Virus record (IMG/VR): IMGVR_UViG_3300011113_000664
Location: 62,001-126,000 of that record
Reading direction: 5' to 3' (one strand)
Source of the DNA: a virus
Length of the DNA stretch: 64,000 nucleotides
In this document: positions 52,358-61,715 of the stretch, one piece after another
Layout of the letters: every line of letters starts with the position of its first letter
Numbering within the stretch: the first letter of the stretch is position 1
Notes under the pieces: model-generated
Told to the model about the DNA's origin: nothing
Seen by the model: the letters and a program-made list of their open reading frames with translations, nothing else
The model's database searches: none
Position numbers and translations under genes: made by a program

Positions 52358-53977
52358 TTATAAATTGCAGTAAAGACCATATGGTGTATAATCTATATTT
52401 GAATTTATTAATACACCCCAAGGATAACAATATTCAAATGTTACATTTAGAGAATCGTAAATAATTGAACCATATATATATTTTTGACCATCAGAAAGAT
52501 AGCTATAATATGCATTTGGTTTAGGGTAATCAGTATTTAATGTTGAATTATATGTTAGATTATCCATATTTTTTAAAATTCTTCTAAGTCTTAAAGTTCC
52601 ACCAGCTGGATTTTGAGTAGCATAATTTATAGTTGAATATATTTCTGTTGTTACTTCAACATATCTTATTTGAAAACCTGTACTTCCATTTTTCCAATTT
52701 TCAAATAAACGAACTGTTAGATGAAATGGGGAAAGTCGTTCAGTAAAAGTACTTGAATTATATGATTGAGGTAAATTATTTGAATAAACAGAATCACTTT
52801 GTGTCACATCAGGTGCATAATCAGCAAAACTAGTTCCGGTTATTAATGGTGTTGGTATAAATGTTGGTACTGTTTGTTTCACATAGAAAGGATTGAATCC
52901 TTGATTACTATATATGTATGTATCTTCTAAATTTCTTCCATCAAAATCAATAGGAATCGAACCTGCGTTATAATCTGGAAAGGTGGCTACATCAGGGGTT
53001 TTAGAGTTAGCTTCGTTAGTACCATCATAATATAAATCTAAAGCAAATGAATTTTCAAGCACTTTATTATTATCTATGTTATAAAAATAATCTATGTCAG
53101 CTTGAGTCATATTTAAATCACTTCTTCTATTACCATTATCAACTTTAATAATTGCGTAACCAGCTTTTAAACTTTCAAGTTCAGCCATTGGTGAAGTATA
53201 TGCATTGTATGGTACATCAGCAGGTAGGTTGTTAGAATCAAGTCTAGTTACCATATATAATTTTCTTGAACAATTAATATTATCAAATCTTTTGGTAAAA
53301 CCTACTTGTCCTGAACTATCTTTAACTTCAACTATAAAATTAAATGCATCAGCCTTTCTTGGTAAAAAATCATCATCTAATAAACAATAAATAGGATTTG
53401 CTCCGGTATTATCTTTTATTATGCGTTTACAAGTCGCATTTAAAGTAATTTTTTTATAAGCAACAGTTGTATTACCAACAGTAACAGGGTCAAAACTATA
53501 TGATTCTGATGTTTCTGTTTTTAAAACTTGTGCTTGTTCAATTGTTGAGTTTGAATTTGGAAAAGTTATTGTTTCTGTAATAATATTAAATGTGTATCCT
53601 TCAAATACACCATTTTTTGATACAGTAATTTCAAATTGTTCTTTATTTGGGTCTGTTGAACAAGTACCATTAACAAGGTATTCACCCTGAAATGGTGGAA
53701 AGTAAATTAAATTATTTTTTAATAATGCGCTTTCTGAAATATTTGGTGAACAAAAATCATTATTACCTGTTATATCAGATATAAACCCACTTTTAAGAGT
53801 ATTATATGTTGATGCAGAAATTAATTGAGATGCAATTTTATAATTTACATCTTCATCATGTAAACTAAAATATGCCACTTGAAAATCTACAGTATCACCT
53901 GTAATAAATTTTTCTTTACCTTTTTGCGTTAGGTAAGCATGTATTTTTTTGATATCTGATTGTTGTATATATCCCAT
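52358..53977 (-). CDS. Adhesin-array paralogue 4, 539 aa
   Basis: Shares the array N-terminal module: residues about 11-95 include KIHAYLTQKGKEKFITGD, FSLHDEDVNYKIASQLI, LKSGFISDITGNND and then a Cys. Downstream is a long Thr/Ser/Asn-rich beta region unlike its neighbours, and a C-terminus rich in Tyr (INSNIDYTPYGLYCNL). It is the longest of the four paralogues. Twelve bases separate it from the previous gene. A virion receptor-binding or fibre protein with a shared attachment domain and variable outer part is the likeliest reading. Confidence 0.62.
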   Translation of the reverse strand: MGYIQQSDIKKIHAYLTQKGKEKFITGDTVDFQVAYFSLHDEDVNYKIASQLISASTYNTLKSGFISDITGNNDFCSPNISESALLKNNLIYFPPFQGEYLVNGTCSTDPNKEQFEITVSKNGVFEGYTFNIITETITFPNSNSTIEQAQVLKTETSESYSFDPVTVGNTTVAYKKITLNATCKRIIKDNTGANPIYCLLDDDFLPRKADAFNFIVEVKDSSGQVGFTKRFDNINCSRKLYMVTRLDSNNLPADVPYNAYTSPMAELESLKAGYAIIKVDNGNRRSDLNMTQADIDYFYNIDNNKVLENSFALDLYYDGTNEANSKTPDVATFPDYNAGSIPIDFDGRNLEDTYIYSNQGFNPFYVKQTVPTFIPTPLITGTSFADYAPDVTQSDSVYSNNLPQSYNSSTFTERLSPFHLTVRLFENWKNGSTGFQIRYVEVTTEIYSTINYATQNPAGGTLRLRRILKNMDNLTYNSTLNTDYPKPNAYYSYLSDGQKYIYGSIIYDSLNVTFEYCYPWGVLINSNIDYTPYGLYCNL

Positions 53978-53989
53978 ATTAATAATTTA

Positions 53990-55177
53990 TTATGTCCAAT
54001 AATGGAATCTGTATTCTAAAGTTATATCGCTTGAATATGATGGGTTGATAAAATCGCTATAGACTCTAAATAGAATATTTCCTTGTGCAGAATTTGGTAT
54101 TGTACTTGTAGAGCCTGGTGGTTTTGTTCTTGCTACATCTTTTCTTATTACTTTTATTGGTACTGATTTTTTATATATTGTATTATTAGCCGTTGGAGTT
54201 ACAGTACCATTTGTATTGTTATTAAATTCAAATCTTAAATTTGATGTAATTACTGTTTCTGAATACGGTGGGTTATCCACTCCAATAACTAAATCAATAT
54301 AATTCCAAGCAGAATCGGTAAGATTACTTTTTTCTATTTTAAAAAATGCTGTATTTAATGTATTTTGTGTTATTTGTGAATTATCTGAATTTCTTATTGA
54401 TACATCTATATAATTATAATAACTTGGGTCTAATGTAATTGTCTGTTTATTTCCACCAACAACAGCTACACTAGCAGGATTAGTAGGAATAGTATTGTCA
54501 AAAGTATTTGTTTGACTAAATATTAAATTATTTTGTGGTTGATTTGGTAAACAGTCTAAATTAGTTTGCCCAATCAATTTTTCAGTTCCTTGACCATCTT
54601 TTACATAAACTTGATAATAAATTGGTATTACTTGTTGTGCATCTCTTGTAGAAAATTCAAATGATTGACCTATTTGTTTTGGTGTAAAATAGTTATCAGG
54701 ACCAAAATCTGTATAAAATTGATTTATTGTTACTTGTGGTGTACCATTTGGAAATACAGGTGCAACTCTCCATGTATAAGGTCCACCTGAACCTCCTACA
54801 GGGTTTGTAACATTTATTATTACAACATAATCAAAAGTGGAACAGTTTTGAGAAAAATTAGCACTCATTGGTGAATTACCTTCACCTTTAAGCATATTTT
54901 TACCAAATACAACCATTCCTTTATTACTTTTAATACAAACATCATTATCACCTGTTATATCAGGTATAAAACCACTTTTTGGTGTGTTATATAATGTGTT
55001 TCCTGAAGAGTCAACCCCAATAATTTGTTTACTAATTTGATAATTTATATCCTCATCATGTAAACTAAAATTTTTAATTTGAAAATCAATAACATCGCCA
55101 TTAAAAATTCTTTCTCTTGCATATTCTGTAAAATATGCATAAAGTTGTACTGTTGATGAACTTACTATAAATCCCAT
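53990..55177 (-). CDS. Adhesin-array paralogue 3, 395 aa
   Basis: N-terminal module (about 10-80): LYAYFTEYARERIFNGD, FSLHDEDINYQISKQII, TPKSGFIPDITGDNDVCIKS. The remaining 300 residues are beta-rich, with SGGPYTWRVAP and long Asn/Thr strands, and differ from the other paralogues. The final strand SDITLEYRFHYW resembles the end of paralogue 4 in position. Nine bases separate it from the previous gene. Same role inferred as for its neighbours. Confidence 0.62.
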   Translation of the reverse strand: MGFIVSSSTVQLYAYFTEYARERIFNGDVIDFQIKNFSLHDEDINYQISKQIIGVDSSGNTLYNTPKSGFIPDITGDNDVCIKSNKGMVVFGKNMLKGEGNSPMSANFSQNCSTFDYVVIINVTNPVGGSGGPYTWRVAPVFPNGTPQVTINQFYTDFGPDNYFTPKQIGQSFEFSTRDAQQVIPIYYQVYVKDGQGTEKLIGQTNLDCLPNQPQNNLIFSQTNTFDNTIPTNPASVAVVGGNKQTITLDPSYYNYIDVSIRNSDNSQITQNTLNTAFFKIEKSNLTDSAWNYIDLVIGVDNPPYSETVITSNLRFEFNNNTNGTVTPTANNTIYKKSVPIKVIRKDVARTKPPGSTSTIPNSAQGNILFRVYSDFINPSYSSDITLEYRFHYWT

Positions 55178-55186
55178 TGTTTTATA

Positions 55187-56197
55187 TTAATTAGATATTG
55201 TCTTTTCAAGTTGCGCTCTATATGTATATGTATTTTTTTGAGTGTTTACTTGTATATTTGAATTAGTTGAATTTAAAGTAAACGTAAACTCAAAATGTCT
55301 ATTAATAGTGGTTTGGTCTAAATAACTTGGTTCAATATAAAGTACCATTTCTGTTAATTTATTTATAACATCATTAGTTGTTACACTAGCAAAACTATAA
55401 TTAGATATATAATTTGAAATATTACCAAGATTACTAGTTGGATTATAATCTTTAAAACTAATTTTTATAAAATCTTCAAAAACTTTGTTTGGTTTTGTTC
55501 CGGTAAAAGTATATCCAATGGTACTTGGTGTTGAAATAGATAAATTGAATTTTACAGCATCTCTCTCTGCTTGAGTAATTGGTGTTGTATCACCGGGAGA
55601 TGTTTTTAATACAATTGCAAATCTTGAATCTTGGTCACCAAGTGGTATTTGTGTGCCTGGGGTTGGACTATCACCATTTATTATGATGGTACAATTTTGA
55701 CCTAACTTTAATTTATTTGTTGTGCTATCGATAGGGTCTACTTTTCTTCTATGTATCCAATAATCATTGCGATTATCATAATTTGTTGCATATTCAAATT
55801 CCAATATTAATGGTTGAGTTCTTGGTGTTACAGACCCACCACCTGTTCCTCCTCCTGTTCCACCACCTGTTCCTGTTGATGAGGTTATAGAAGATAAAAC
55901 AACAAGTGGTCCACCATAAATTAAATGACTATCATCATCTACGATATAGGCTTGTGATACACTTTTAATACAAATGTCATTATCACCTGTTGCATCAGGT
56001 AAAAATCCATTTTTTAAATAATTATAATTTAAATTTTGGTCAATAATTGATGAAATTTTATAATTTACATCATTATCATGTAGACTAAAAAATTTTATTT
56101 CAGAATGTGTTGCTGATGAATATAATAATTTTTTTCTACCATCTTGTGTAAGATAGCATTTTATTACTTGTGGTGTTGTATCTGTTATAAATCCCAT
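55187..56197 (-). CDS. Adhesin-array paralogue 2, 336 aa
   Basis: N-terminal module (about 10-95): IKCYLTQDGRKKLLYSS, FSLHDNDVNYKISSIID, LKNGFLPDATGDNDICIKS, QAYIVDDDSHLIYGG. A Gly/Thr-rich linker (TGTGGGTGGGTGGGS, about 107-121) follows, then a beta domain whose end (MVLYIEPSYLDQTTINRHFE, NTQKNTYTYRAQLEK) aligns with that of paralogue 1. It lacks the PKD-like domain that paralogue 1 has between linker and end domain. This points to duplication followed by domain gain or loss. Confidence 0.65.
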   Translation of the reverse strand: MGFITDTTPQVIKCYLTQDGRKKLLYSSATHSEIKFFSLHDNDVNYKISSIIDQNLNYNYLKNGFLPDATGDNDICIKSVSQAYIVDDDSHLIYGGPLVVLSSITSSTGTGGGTGGGTGGGSVTPRTQPLILEFEYATNYDNRNDYWIHRRKVDPIDSTTNKLKLGQNCTIIINGDSPTPGTQIPLGDQDSRFAIVLKTSPGDTTPITQAERDAVKFNLSISTPSTIGYTFTGTKPNKVFEDFIKISFKDYNPTSNLGNISNYISNYSFASVTTNDVINKLTEMVLYIEPSYLDQTTINRHFEFTFTLNSTNSNIQVNTQKNTYTYRAQLEKTISN

Positions 56198-56210
56198 TTT
56201 ATTTTATAAT

Positions 56211-57389
56211 TTATGCTGACTTTTTTCCTTCTACCCTACCTTTATAATCATATGTATCTTTTCCTGTTACTACTGATAAATTAGGTGAATCAGATATTAA
56301 TTTTATTTTAAATTGAAACTCTTTAATTAAATTAGTATATAAACCAGTTGTTATAGTACTGTTAAAATAGCTTTGTTTAATACCAAAAGTTAAATCTGTT
56401 ATTGGGTTATAAGGATTTCCCGGTGGTCCAAAATTTAAAATAGATGTAGTACCAACAGTATTTAATATACCGTTAAAATTTCCAACATCTATACTTGGTT
56501 TAATATAAAAAATCCAATTGGTATCAACAATTGATTCTAATAGAATTTTAAATTTAATTGAATTTATTTCATCTTGTGTTATATTAGTTTGAGTTGGGTC
56601 AACAAAACTATATCTAATCTTTAATGTATTATTAGTTTTTAAACTAAAATCTGTTCTAGCCTGAGTAGGGGTATTAACATTTTGTGTATGTAAAAATTCA
56701 GGTGAATCTTTAGTTAAAGGTGCAAGTACATTAGTTGGATTAACAAATTCTATTTGAAATTGTCTAAGTGGTGGGTCTGAAACAGTAATATATGAAGTTC
56801 TTGTTTTACTATCTGAACCAAATTGATTAGTTGCTCTTAGTTTTACAGCATAAACACCTGATGTTGTGTATGTATGACTTGGGTTTTGTAATGTACTATC
56901 ATTAGTACCATCATTTTCAAAATCCCATTCCCATGCAAGAGATGTTAATGGTGCAGACATATTTGTAGAATTATCAGTAAACTGAACGGTTAACGGTTTA
57001 TATCCTGAAAGTGTCGAAGCCGTAAAATCGGCAACAGGTATAAATGTCGTAGGTCCACCACCGCCACCACTAGTACCACCTCCACCATCAGGTGGTTGAG
57101 GTGTTCCACCATAAATTAAATAACTATTATCATCCACAATGTATGCTTGAGCGATACTTCTAATACAATTATCATTATCACCTGTTACATCGGGTACAAA
57201 TCCCCTTTTTAACTTATTATACTCAAAATTTATAATTTTGGATGCTACATCATAATTTATATCATTATCATGTAATGTAAAATGCGTTGCTGTACATGCG
57301 GTAGCATCGCCAAAAAGTAAATTACTTCTACCCTTTTGTGTTAAGTAAGCATAAAGTGTTTGAGTGGTTGAACTTGGTACATAACCCAT
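56211..57389 (-). CDS. Adhesin-array paralogue 1 with PKD-like domain, 392 aa
   Basis: Domain order: N-terminal array module (about 10-95, with FTLHDNDINYDVASKIINF, LKRGFVPDVTGDNDNCIRS, QAYIVDDNSYLIYGG), a Gly-rich linker (102-112), and a PKD-like beta sandwich (about 118-204: PVADFTASTLSGYKPLTVQF, WEWDFENDGTND, SHTYTTSGVYAVKLRATNQF). The final domain (about 208-392) is shared with paralogue 2. PKD domains are common in surface and glycan-binding proteins of Bacteroidetes, so this module may face the host surface. It begins one base after the 684-residue gene. Confidence 0.72.
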   Translation of the reverse strand: MGYVPSSTTQTLYAYLTQKGRSNLLFGDATACTATHFTLHDNDINYDVASKIINFEYNKLKRGFVPDVTGDNDNCIRSIAQAYIVDDNSYLIYGGTPQPPDGGGGTSGGGGGPTTFIPVADFTASTLSGYKPLTVQFTDNSTNMSAPLTSLAWEWDFENDGTNDSTLQNPSHTYTTSGVYAVKLRATNQFGSDSKTRTSYITVSDPPLRQFQIEFVNPTNVLAPLTKDSPEFLHTQNVNTPTQARTDFSLKTNNTLKIRYSFVDPTQTNITQDEINSIKFKILLESIVDTNWIFYIKPSIDVGNFNGILNTVGTTSILNFGPPGNPYNPITDLTFGIKQSYFNSTITTGLYTNLIKEFQFKIKLISDSPNLSVVTGKDTYDYKGRVEGKKSA

Positions 57390-57390
57390 A

Positions 57391-59445
57391 TTAAAAATCC
57401 ATATCTAATTCTACTGTAAATAATTTATTGGTACTCTTTTTAATAGGATTATTTAATTTACCAATAGCGACTAATGAATTATTTTGGTCATAAATAGCAG
57501 CTTCGGTTATATACACACTATCATTACTATCCCATGTTGGATTATTAGAAGTGTTATATTCATTAAATCCTAAAATATGTGACATTTTTGTTCTATAAAC
57601 TGTTGCCTTAATTTCTGTGTTTATATTGCCAAGTAATATACTTTCCTCACCAAAACCTAATTTTGTTGTTGTTGAATAATCTCCTGTTGTTGGTAATGTT
57701 CCTATCCAATTTTCAATATTATATGTTGTACCACCTGTATAATCATCATTATTTAATGTATAATTTTGGGTAAGTGCTGTTACAGGTATTGAATATACAC
57801 CCCATAAACCATAATCTCGTAATTTTGATGTATAATCAATTAATTTCCAAGTTGCAGGATTTGGTGTTAGATTTGTATTAACTTTTTGAGCCAAAATATA
57901 AAATTTGTTTGCGTTAAACCCTGTTCCATCTGATGAAGATACATCAGATACCATGAATTTTAAATCAGATGATTTAAAACTAAATAATACATTTTGGTCT
58001 GATGTAGTAGATGGATATATGTATGTTGTATAACCACAATGAATACCACCTCTTAAACCTAAACTAGTATTAGTATTGTAACCATCATTATATGCGTTTT
58101 CATTAGTAAATAAATATGTTAAAGCAACATATTGTGTTGAATTTTTAGGTAATAGTGAATTTGTACTTGGAGAAGTTGCAATAGAACCTTGCCAATTTGG
58201 TAATGGTAAAGTATGTGACCTGTCACTTTTAAGTGCTAAAACATTTACTAATTCTTCATCCTCAATAACTGCAATTCTTAAATCATTAAATACTTTCCCC
58301 ACAATATTTTGAGAAGTTGATTCAACAAGATTATAATATTCAGTTGTAAATCCTGTTAATGTTGTTAGTTCTGTTTTCTTTTGTGTATCTGCCGATAAAA
58401 CAATACCCATTGTTCGGTTTTCTTTACCATGATACATAACTGTCGGTAAATCAATTCTAAATGTATTATTATAAAATCCTTCACCGTAATAATTTGATAT
58501 TGATTTATTAGTATAATGAATTATTGCAAATTTAGATGTAGAATTATCAAGCGATAAACCTTGAATGTATTCTTTAAAACCTGAAAATATTGCACTATCA
58601 TAATATTGCGGTACATAACTATTTGTTATACCTGCTAAAGTATCTTTATAAACAATATTTAAATTCCAAACAGGTACATCATCGTTTGCACCAATATTAC
58701 AAGTTGAATCAAACGATAGAGTGTTATAATTCCAATAACCAACAGTTGTTCCTGTACTATAGTAATTATCAACTGCATTATTTGGAGGATAAATATAAAT
58801 TAAACATTTATATGTTCCACCATTTCCATTAAAACGTGGTAAAGTCCTATCAAGTGTTATACCCGTACCATTTACAGCTTGAACTTTATACCAAAGAAAT
58901 TGTCTTGGATAGTTTTCACCAATAACACCTGTTGTACTCGTAAATACTGTTAATTTTGGATTTCTAAAATCAATTAAAAGTGTAGTACCTGTTATAATAT
59001 TTGTTGCTGATGCTACATTAATTACACTACCACCTGTAAAACCTGTAATAAAAGCAGTTGTCATGCCTTTAATATATGTTGATGATGTTAATGCTGTAAA
59101 ACCTGCTGAAGTAGAACCTGTAAAAAATCCTCTTTGTTTAGCGGTATTTTTAACTTGTGTAGTGACAGGTAGAATATTATCAATAGTTTTTTTTGTTACT
59201 GTTGAGTCACTTGATGAAATTGGAACACCATATTTAATATTAGGATTTGCATCTTTTGGTCGCATTATTGAAAGGTCAGAACCATCAATTACACTTTCAA
59301 AATTTCTTAAAAAATTATAATCAACTTCTGAATCACCAAATTCAATTCTTGTAAAGTTTAAATTACCTGAAGCAAGTAGTAGTCTACCTATATTTGTCAG
59401 TTTTGTGTTAATTACAACTGCATCTGTTTTTTGTATAAAACTCAT
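57391..59445 (-). CDS. First protein of adhesin array, 684 aa, tail fibre-like
   Basis: The N-terminus (1-50) has NTKLTNIGRLLLASGNLNFT then RIEFGDSEVDY, a divergent form of the array module (LTxxGRxxLxxG, then FxLxDxDxNY). The middle is a long beta-rich region. The end, YITEAAIYDQNNSLVAIGKL then NNPIKK, is shared with the 466-residue gene and resembles P2-type fibre motifs. Thus it combines features of both ends of the array. A late element overlapping that of the divergent holin candidate lies 11 bases upstream and should drive the whole run to 52358. Confidence 0.65.
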   Translation of the reverse strand: MSFIQKTDAVVINTKLTNIGRLLLASGNLNFTRIEFGDSEVDYNFLRNFESVIDGSDLSIMRPKDANPNIKYGVPISSSDSTVTKKTIDNILPVTTQVKNTAKQRGFFTGSTSAGFTALTSSTYIKGMTTAFITGFTGGSVINVASATNIITGTTLLIDFRNPKLTVFTSTTGVIGENYPRQFLWYKVQAVNGTGITLDRTLPRFNGNGGTYKCLIYIYPPNNAVDNYYSTGTTVGYWNYNTLSFDSTCNIGANDDVPVWNLNIVYKDTLAGITNSYVPQYYDSAIFSGFKEYIQGLSLDNSTSKFAIIHYTNKSISNYYGEGFYNNTFRIDLPTVMYHGKENRTMGIVLSADTQKKTELTTLTGFTTEYYNLVESTSQNIVGKVFNDLRIAVIEDEELVNVLALKSDRSHTLPLPNWQGSIATSPSTNSLLPKNSTQYVALTYLFTNENAYNDGYNTNTSLGLRGGIHCGYTTYIYPSTTSDQNVLFSFKSSDLKFMVSDVSSSDGTGFNANKFYILAQKVNTNLTPNPATWKLIDYTSKLRDYGLWGVYSIPVTALTQNYTLNNDDYTGGTTYNIENWIGTLPTTGDYSTTTKLGFGEESILLGNINTEIKATVYRTKMSHILGFNEYNTSNNPTWDSNDSVYITEAAIYDQNNSLVAIGKLNNPIKKSTNKLFTVELDMDF

Positions 59446-59452
59446 TGGAAAT

Positions 59453-59467
59453 ACTATTTATAATAAA
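59453..59467 (+). promoter_or_regulatory. Late-promoter-like element before holin candidate
   Basis: Exact ACTATTTATAATAAA, 11 bases before the ATG at 59479. It overlaps the minus-strand copy by 11 bases, the pair forming ACTATTTATAATAAATAGT. Confidence 0.7.
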
Positions 59468-59471
59468 TAGT
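59457..59471 (-). promoter_or_regulatory. Late-promoter-like element before adhesin array
   Basis: ACTATTTATTATAAA (minus strand), 11 bases before the ATG at 59445, facing and overlapping the plus-strand copy at 59453. Confidence 0.65.
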
Positions 59472-59478
59472 TAGTATT

Positions 59479-59739
59479 ATGTTTGGTTTATTTTCAAAAT
59501 TTATAAATGATTTACTTAGGGATAGTAATTCTAAAAAAACTTCACTAACAAGAATACTAGCTATTATGTTATTTTTTATTGTTATATGGTTTCATATTGA
59601 AGCAATTTCAATAATGGTTTCTAAACAAGAGATTGACCACGCATTAATATTTGAAGATTTTGCTTTTATTAGTGCATTGATTATGCATAAAAATTATATT
59701 AATAGAAATAGCAAAGAAGAGCAAGTTGAACCTTCTTAA
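59479..59739 (+). CDS. Small membrane protein, holin candidate, 86 aa
   Basis: One strong membrane segment (about 26-47, LAIMLFFIVIWFHIEAISIM) and a weaker second hydrophobic stretch (about 54-70) with basic ends. Size, charged tail and late promoter suit a holin, but holins cannot be identified from sequence alone, and no endolysin gene is adjacent. It overlaps the convergent RmlC gene by four bases. Confidence 0.4.
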   Translation: MFGLFSKFINDLLRDSNSKKTSLTRILAIMLFFIVIWFHIEAISIMVSKQEIDHALIFEDFAFISALIMHKNYINRNSKEEQVEPS

Positions 59740-60275
59740 AATGGTGTTAAAAAGTTTAAAAAGGGTAATCCAATAATATCTTTTTCAGATAATATGGGAT
59801 TATCAATAACCCAATTAATATTTAAATCTTTATCTAAAGGGTTTATTGATATTTCAGATTCTTTATTATATATATTTGAACATTTATAACTAAAAATCGA
59901 ATCTTCTAAAGCAACAAAACCATGTGCAAATCCTTTTGGTATATAAAGACTGTTGTTTTTTTCACTAGAAAGTTCAATAGATATATATTTTCCATATGTT
60001 TTTGACCCATTTCTAATATCAACAGCAACATCTAAAACTTTACCATTTACTACTCTCACTAATTTTGCTTGTTCAAATGGTGGTTTTTGTAGATGTAGAC
60101 CTCTTACAACATTTTTTTTTGAAAAAGATTGATTATCTTGTATAAAATCATCGGTAATCCCTATTTTTTCAAATGTATTTTGGTTATATGATTCAAAAAA
60201 ATAACCTCTATTATCTTCAAATTTTTTGGGTATAATTTCTATTATGCCCTCTATATCAAAATAATTTATTTCCAT
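59736..60275 (-). CDS. rmlC: dTDP-4-dehydrorhamnose 3,5-epimerase family (RmlC)
   Basis: 179 residues, the normal RmlC length. Motifs: FEDNRGYFFESYN at about 19-31, RGLHLQKPP with catalytic His61, Lys71 in QAKLVRVVNG, VAVDIRNGSKTYG, IPKGFAHGF (His118) and Tyr130 in SYKCSNIYNKESE. The cupin fold epimerises dTDP-4-keto-6-deoxyglucose at C3 and C5 towards rhamnose. RmlA, B and D are not in the window, so it would act on a host intermediate. It follows the glycosyltransferase gene by two bases. Confidence 0.93.
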   Translation of the reverse strand: MEINYFDIEGIIEIIPKKFEDNRGYFFESYNQNTFEKIGITDDFIQDNQSFSKKNVVRGLHLQKPPFEQAKLVRVVNGKVLDVAVDIRNGSKTYGKYISIELSSEKNNSLYIPKGFAHGFVALEDSIFSYKCSNIYNKESEISINPLDKDLNINWVIDNPILSEKDIIGLPFLNFLTPF

Positions 60276-60277
60276 AA

Positions 60278-61681
60278 TTAAGCAACTAATTCAAATTTTT
60301 CTTTCATCAATCCTCTATAAAAGTCTGCCCTGATATGACTTAATACATCAATGTCATATCTTTTACATGCAAGTTCATATGCTGTTTCACCCATATCTTT
60401 AACATGATTTGGATTATTGATACAATATTTAATCTTTTTATACCAATCTTTATATTGTCTATCAGGATTTACATATAAAATATTTTTACCATCTACCCAA
60501 TCTTTGTCATGGTTGTAAATTGGAACATCTGAAGCAATTACAGGAACTTTGTGAAATGCAGCTTCAATTACTTTAAGATTTGATTTTGCAAATTGATAGC
60601 GATTATCTGAATTATCATCCATAACACCTTTACCATATACTTTAATAGGTGCAAGTGCTACATCACCATGTTTATAATTTGCAGCAAACTTGTAAAGACC
60701 TTGAGTTTTGTGTCTAAAATAATTTTGTTCTGCTTGTTTTTCATAAACAGCATCCAAATCAAACTTCATTAGAAAATCATAATAGTCTTTATCTTTAATA
60801 AGTTTATAATTTGATGTGAAAATCTCTTCATATCTTGTCCAAACAGTTTCTTGTGGTTTAATTGGTCTAGTTTGTTCTTGAAGAACATTTCCATTATATT
60901 TTTCAACAAGTTGTCTTGGAATTTCAGGTGTATCGGAAATATTAAAATTATTTGCCACAAGTTTATTATAAAGCTGTTGAGTAAATAAACCCATAGCTTG
61001 CACTTCTTTAATAAACTCTTCATTAACAATATAATTTGTTGTTGTTCCTCTCAAATCAAAACCCGAAAGATGAACTTGAAATTTATTTTCAATTGATGTA
61101 TCAGCAATAAGTCTTTCAAAACTATCTTTTAATAAAGAGACATCTTGTAAGTGTGATGAACCAGCAAGATAAAGAATTCTTAATTTATCATAAGAACATT
61201 TATCGTTTGCAGGAATCCATTCTTTAAGATTTCTATTTACTCCATTTGGGATAATTAAAATATTTTTATTATAAGGTTTAATATAATTTTCATAAACAGG
61301 AGTTGTTGTTGAAACAGCATCCACGATTTTAAGATTACCAACAATTTTTTCTTTTAAACCATCTTTTTTAACTGCATGATATAGAGGATGTTCTCTTGAT
61401 ACTTCCCAATAATCATCAATATCAAGTATTACCTTAATACCAAATGAATGAAGTTTATCTACTAAATATGGCATTTGAGCAAAATCACAAAGAGTTCTAT
61501 GTCCATGAATAATATCATATTGTTTTAAAAATTCATCATTATTCCAATCAATATTTTTAAGATAATCAATTTCAAATTCATCATCATAAAGTTTTGATAA
61601 AGAGATAGCAGGTTGTTCAGAACGATAAAAGTTTACACCATGAACATCCATGTTTGTAATCAAAATTCTTGGTTTTCTCAT
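60278..61681 (-). CDS. Glycosyltransferase, GT-B fold (GT4-like)
   Basis: 467 residues. Rossmann-type start with RILITNMDVHGVNFYRSEQP, then YDIIHGHR, VILDIDDYWEVSREHP, VSTTTPVYENYI and LIIPNGVNR, all typical of the N-terminal half of GT-B glycosyltransferases. In the second half, IRILYLAGSSH-like and VIEAAFHKVPVIASDVPIY carry the donor-binding Glu in its usual place (E before AAF). It is coupled to rmlC (two bases apart), suggesting transfer of a rhamnose-type sugar to a virion protein, to DNA or to host surface glycan. The acceptor is unknown. Confidence 0.88.
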   Translation of the reverse strand: MRKPRILITNMDVHGVNFYRSEQPAISLSKLYDDEFEIDYLKNIDWNNDEFLKQYDIIHGHRTLCDFAQMPYLVDKLHSFGIKVILDIDDYWEVSREHPLYHAVKKDGLKEKIVGNLKIVDAVSTTTPVYENYIKPYNKNILIIPNGVNRNLKEWIPANDKCSYDKLRILYLAGSSHLQDVSLLKDSFERLIADTSIENKFQVHLSGFDLRGTTTNYIVNEEFIKEVQAMGLFTQQLYNKLVANNFNISDTPEIPRQLVEKYNGNVLQEQTRPIKPQETVWTRYEEIFTSNYKLIKDKDYYDFLMKFDLDAVYEKQAEQNYFRHKTQGLYKFAANYKHGDVALAPIKVYGKGVMDDNSDNRYQFAKSNLKVIEAAFHKVPVIASDVPIYNHDKDWVDGKNILYVNPDRQYKDWYKKIKYCINNPNHVKDMGETAYELACKRYDIDVLSHIRADFYRGLMKEKFELVA

Positions 61682-61683
61682 AA

Positions 61684-61703
61684 TTTAAGTAATATTACTT
61701 AAA
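61684..61703. promoter_or_regulatory. Perfect 20-base palindrome upstream of glycosyltransferase gene
   Basis: TTTAAGTAATATTACTTAAA is its own reverse complement. It ends two bases before the ATG of the minus-strand glycosyltransferase gene and lies after the gp25 stop. It could be an operator or a start-site hairpin controlling the sugar genes. The late element is not present here. Confidence 0.55.
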
Positions 61704-61715
61704 ATACGACAAAAA

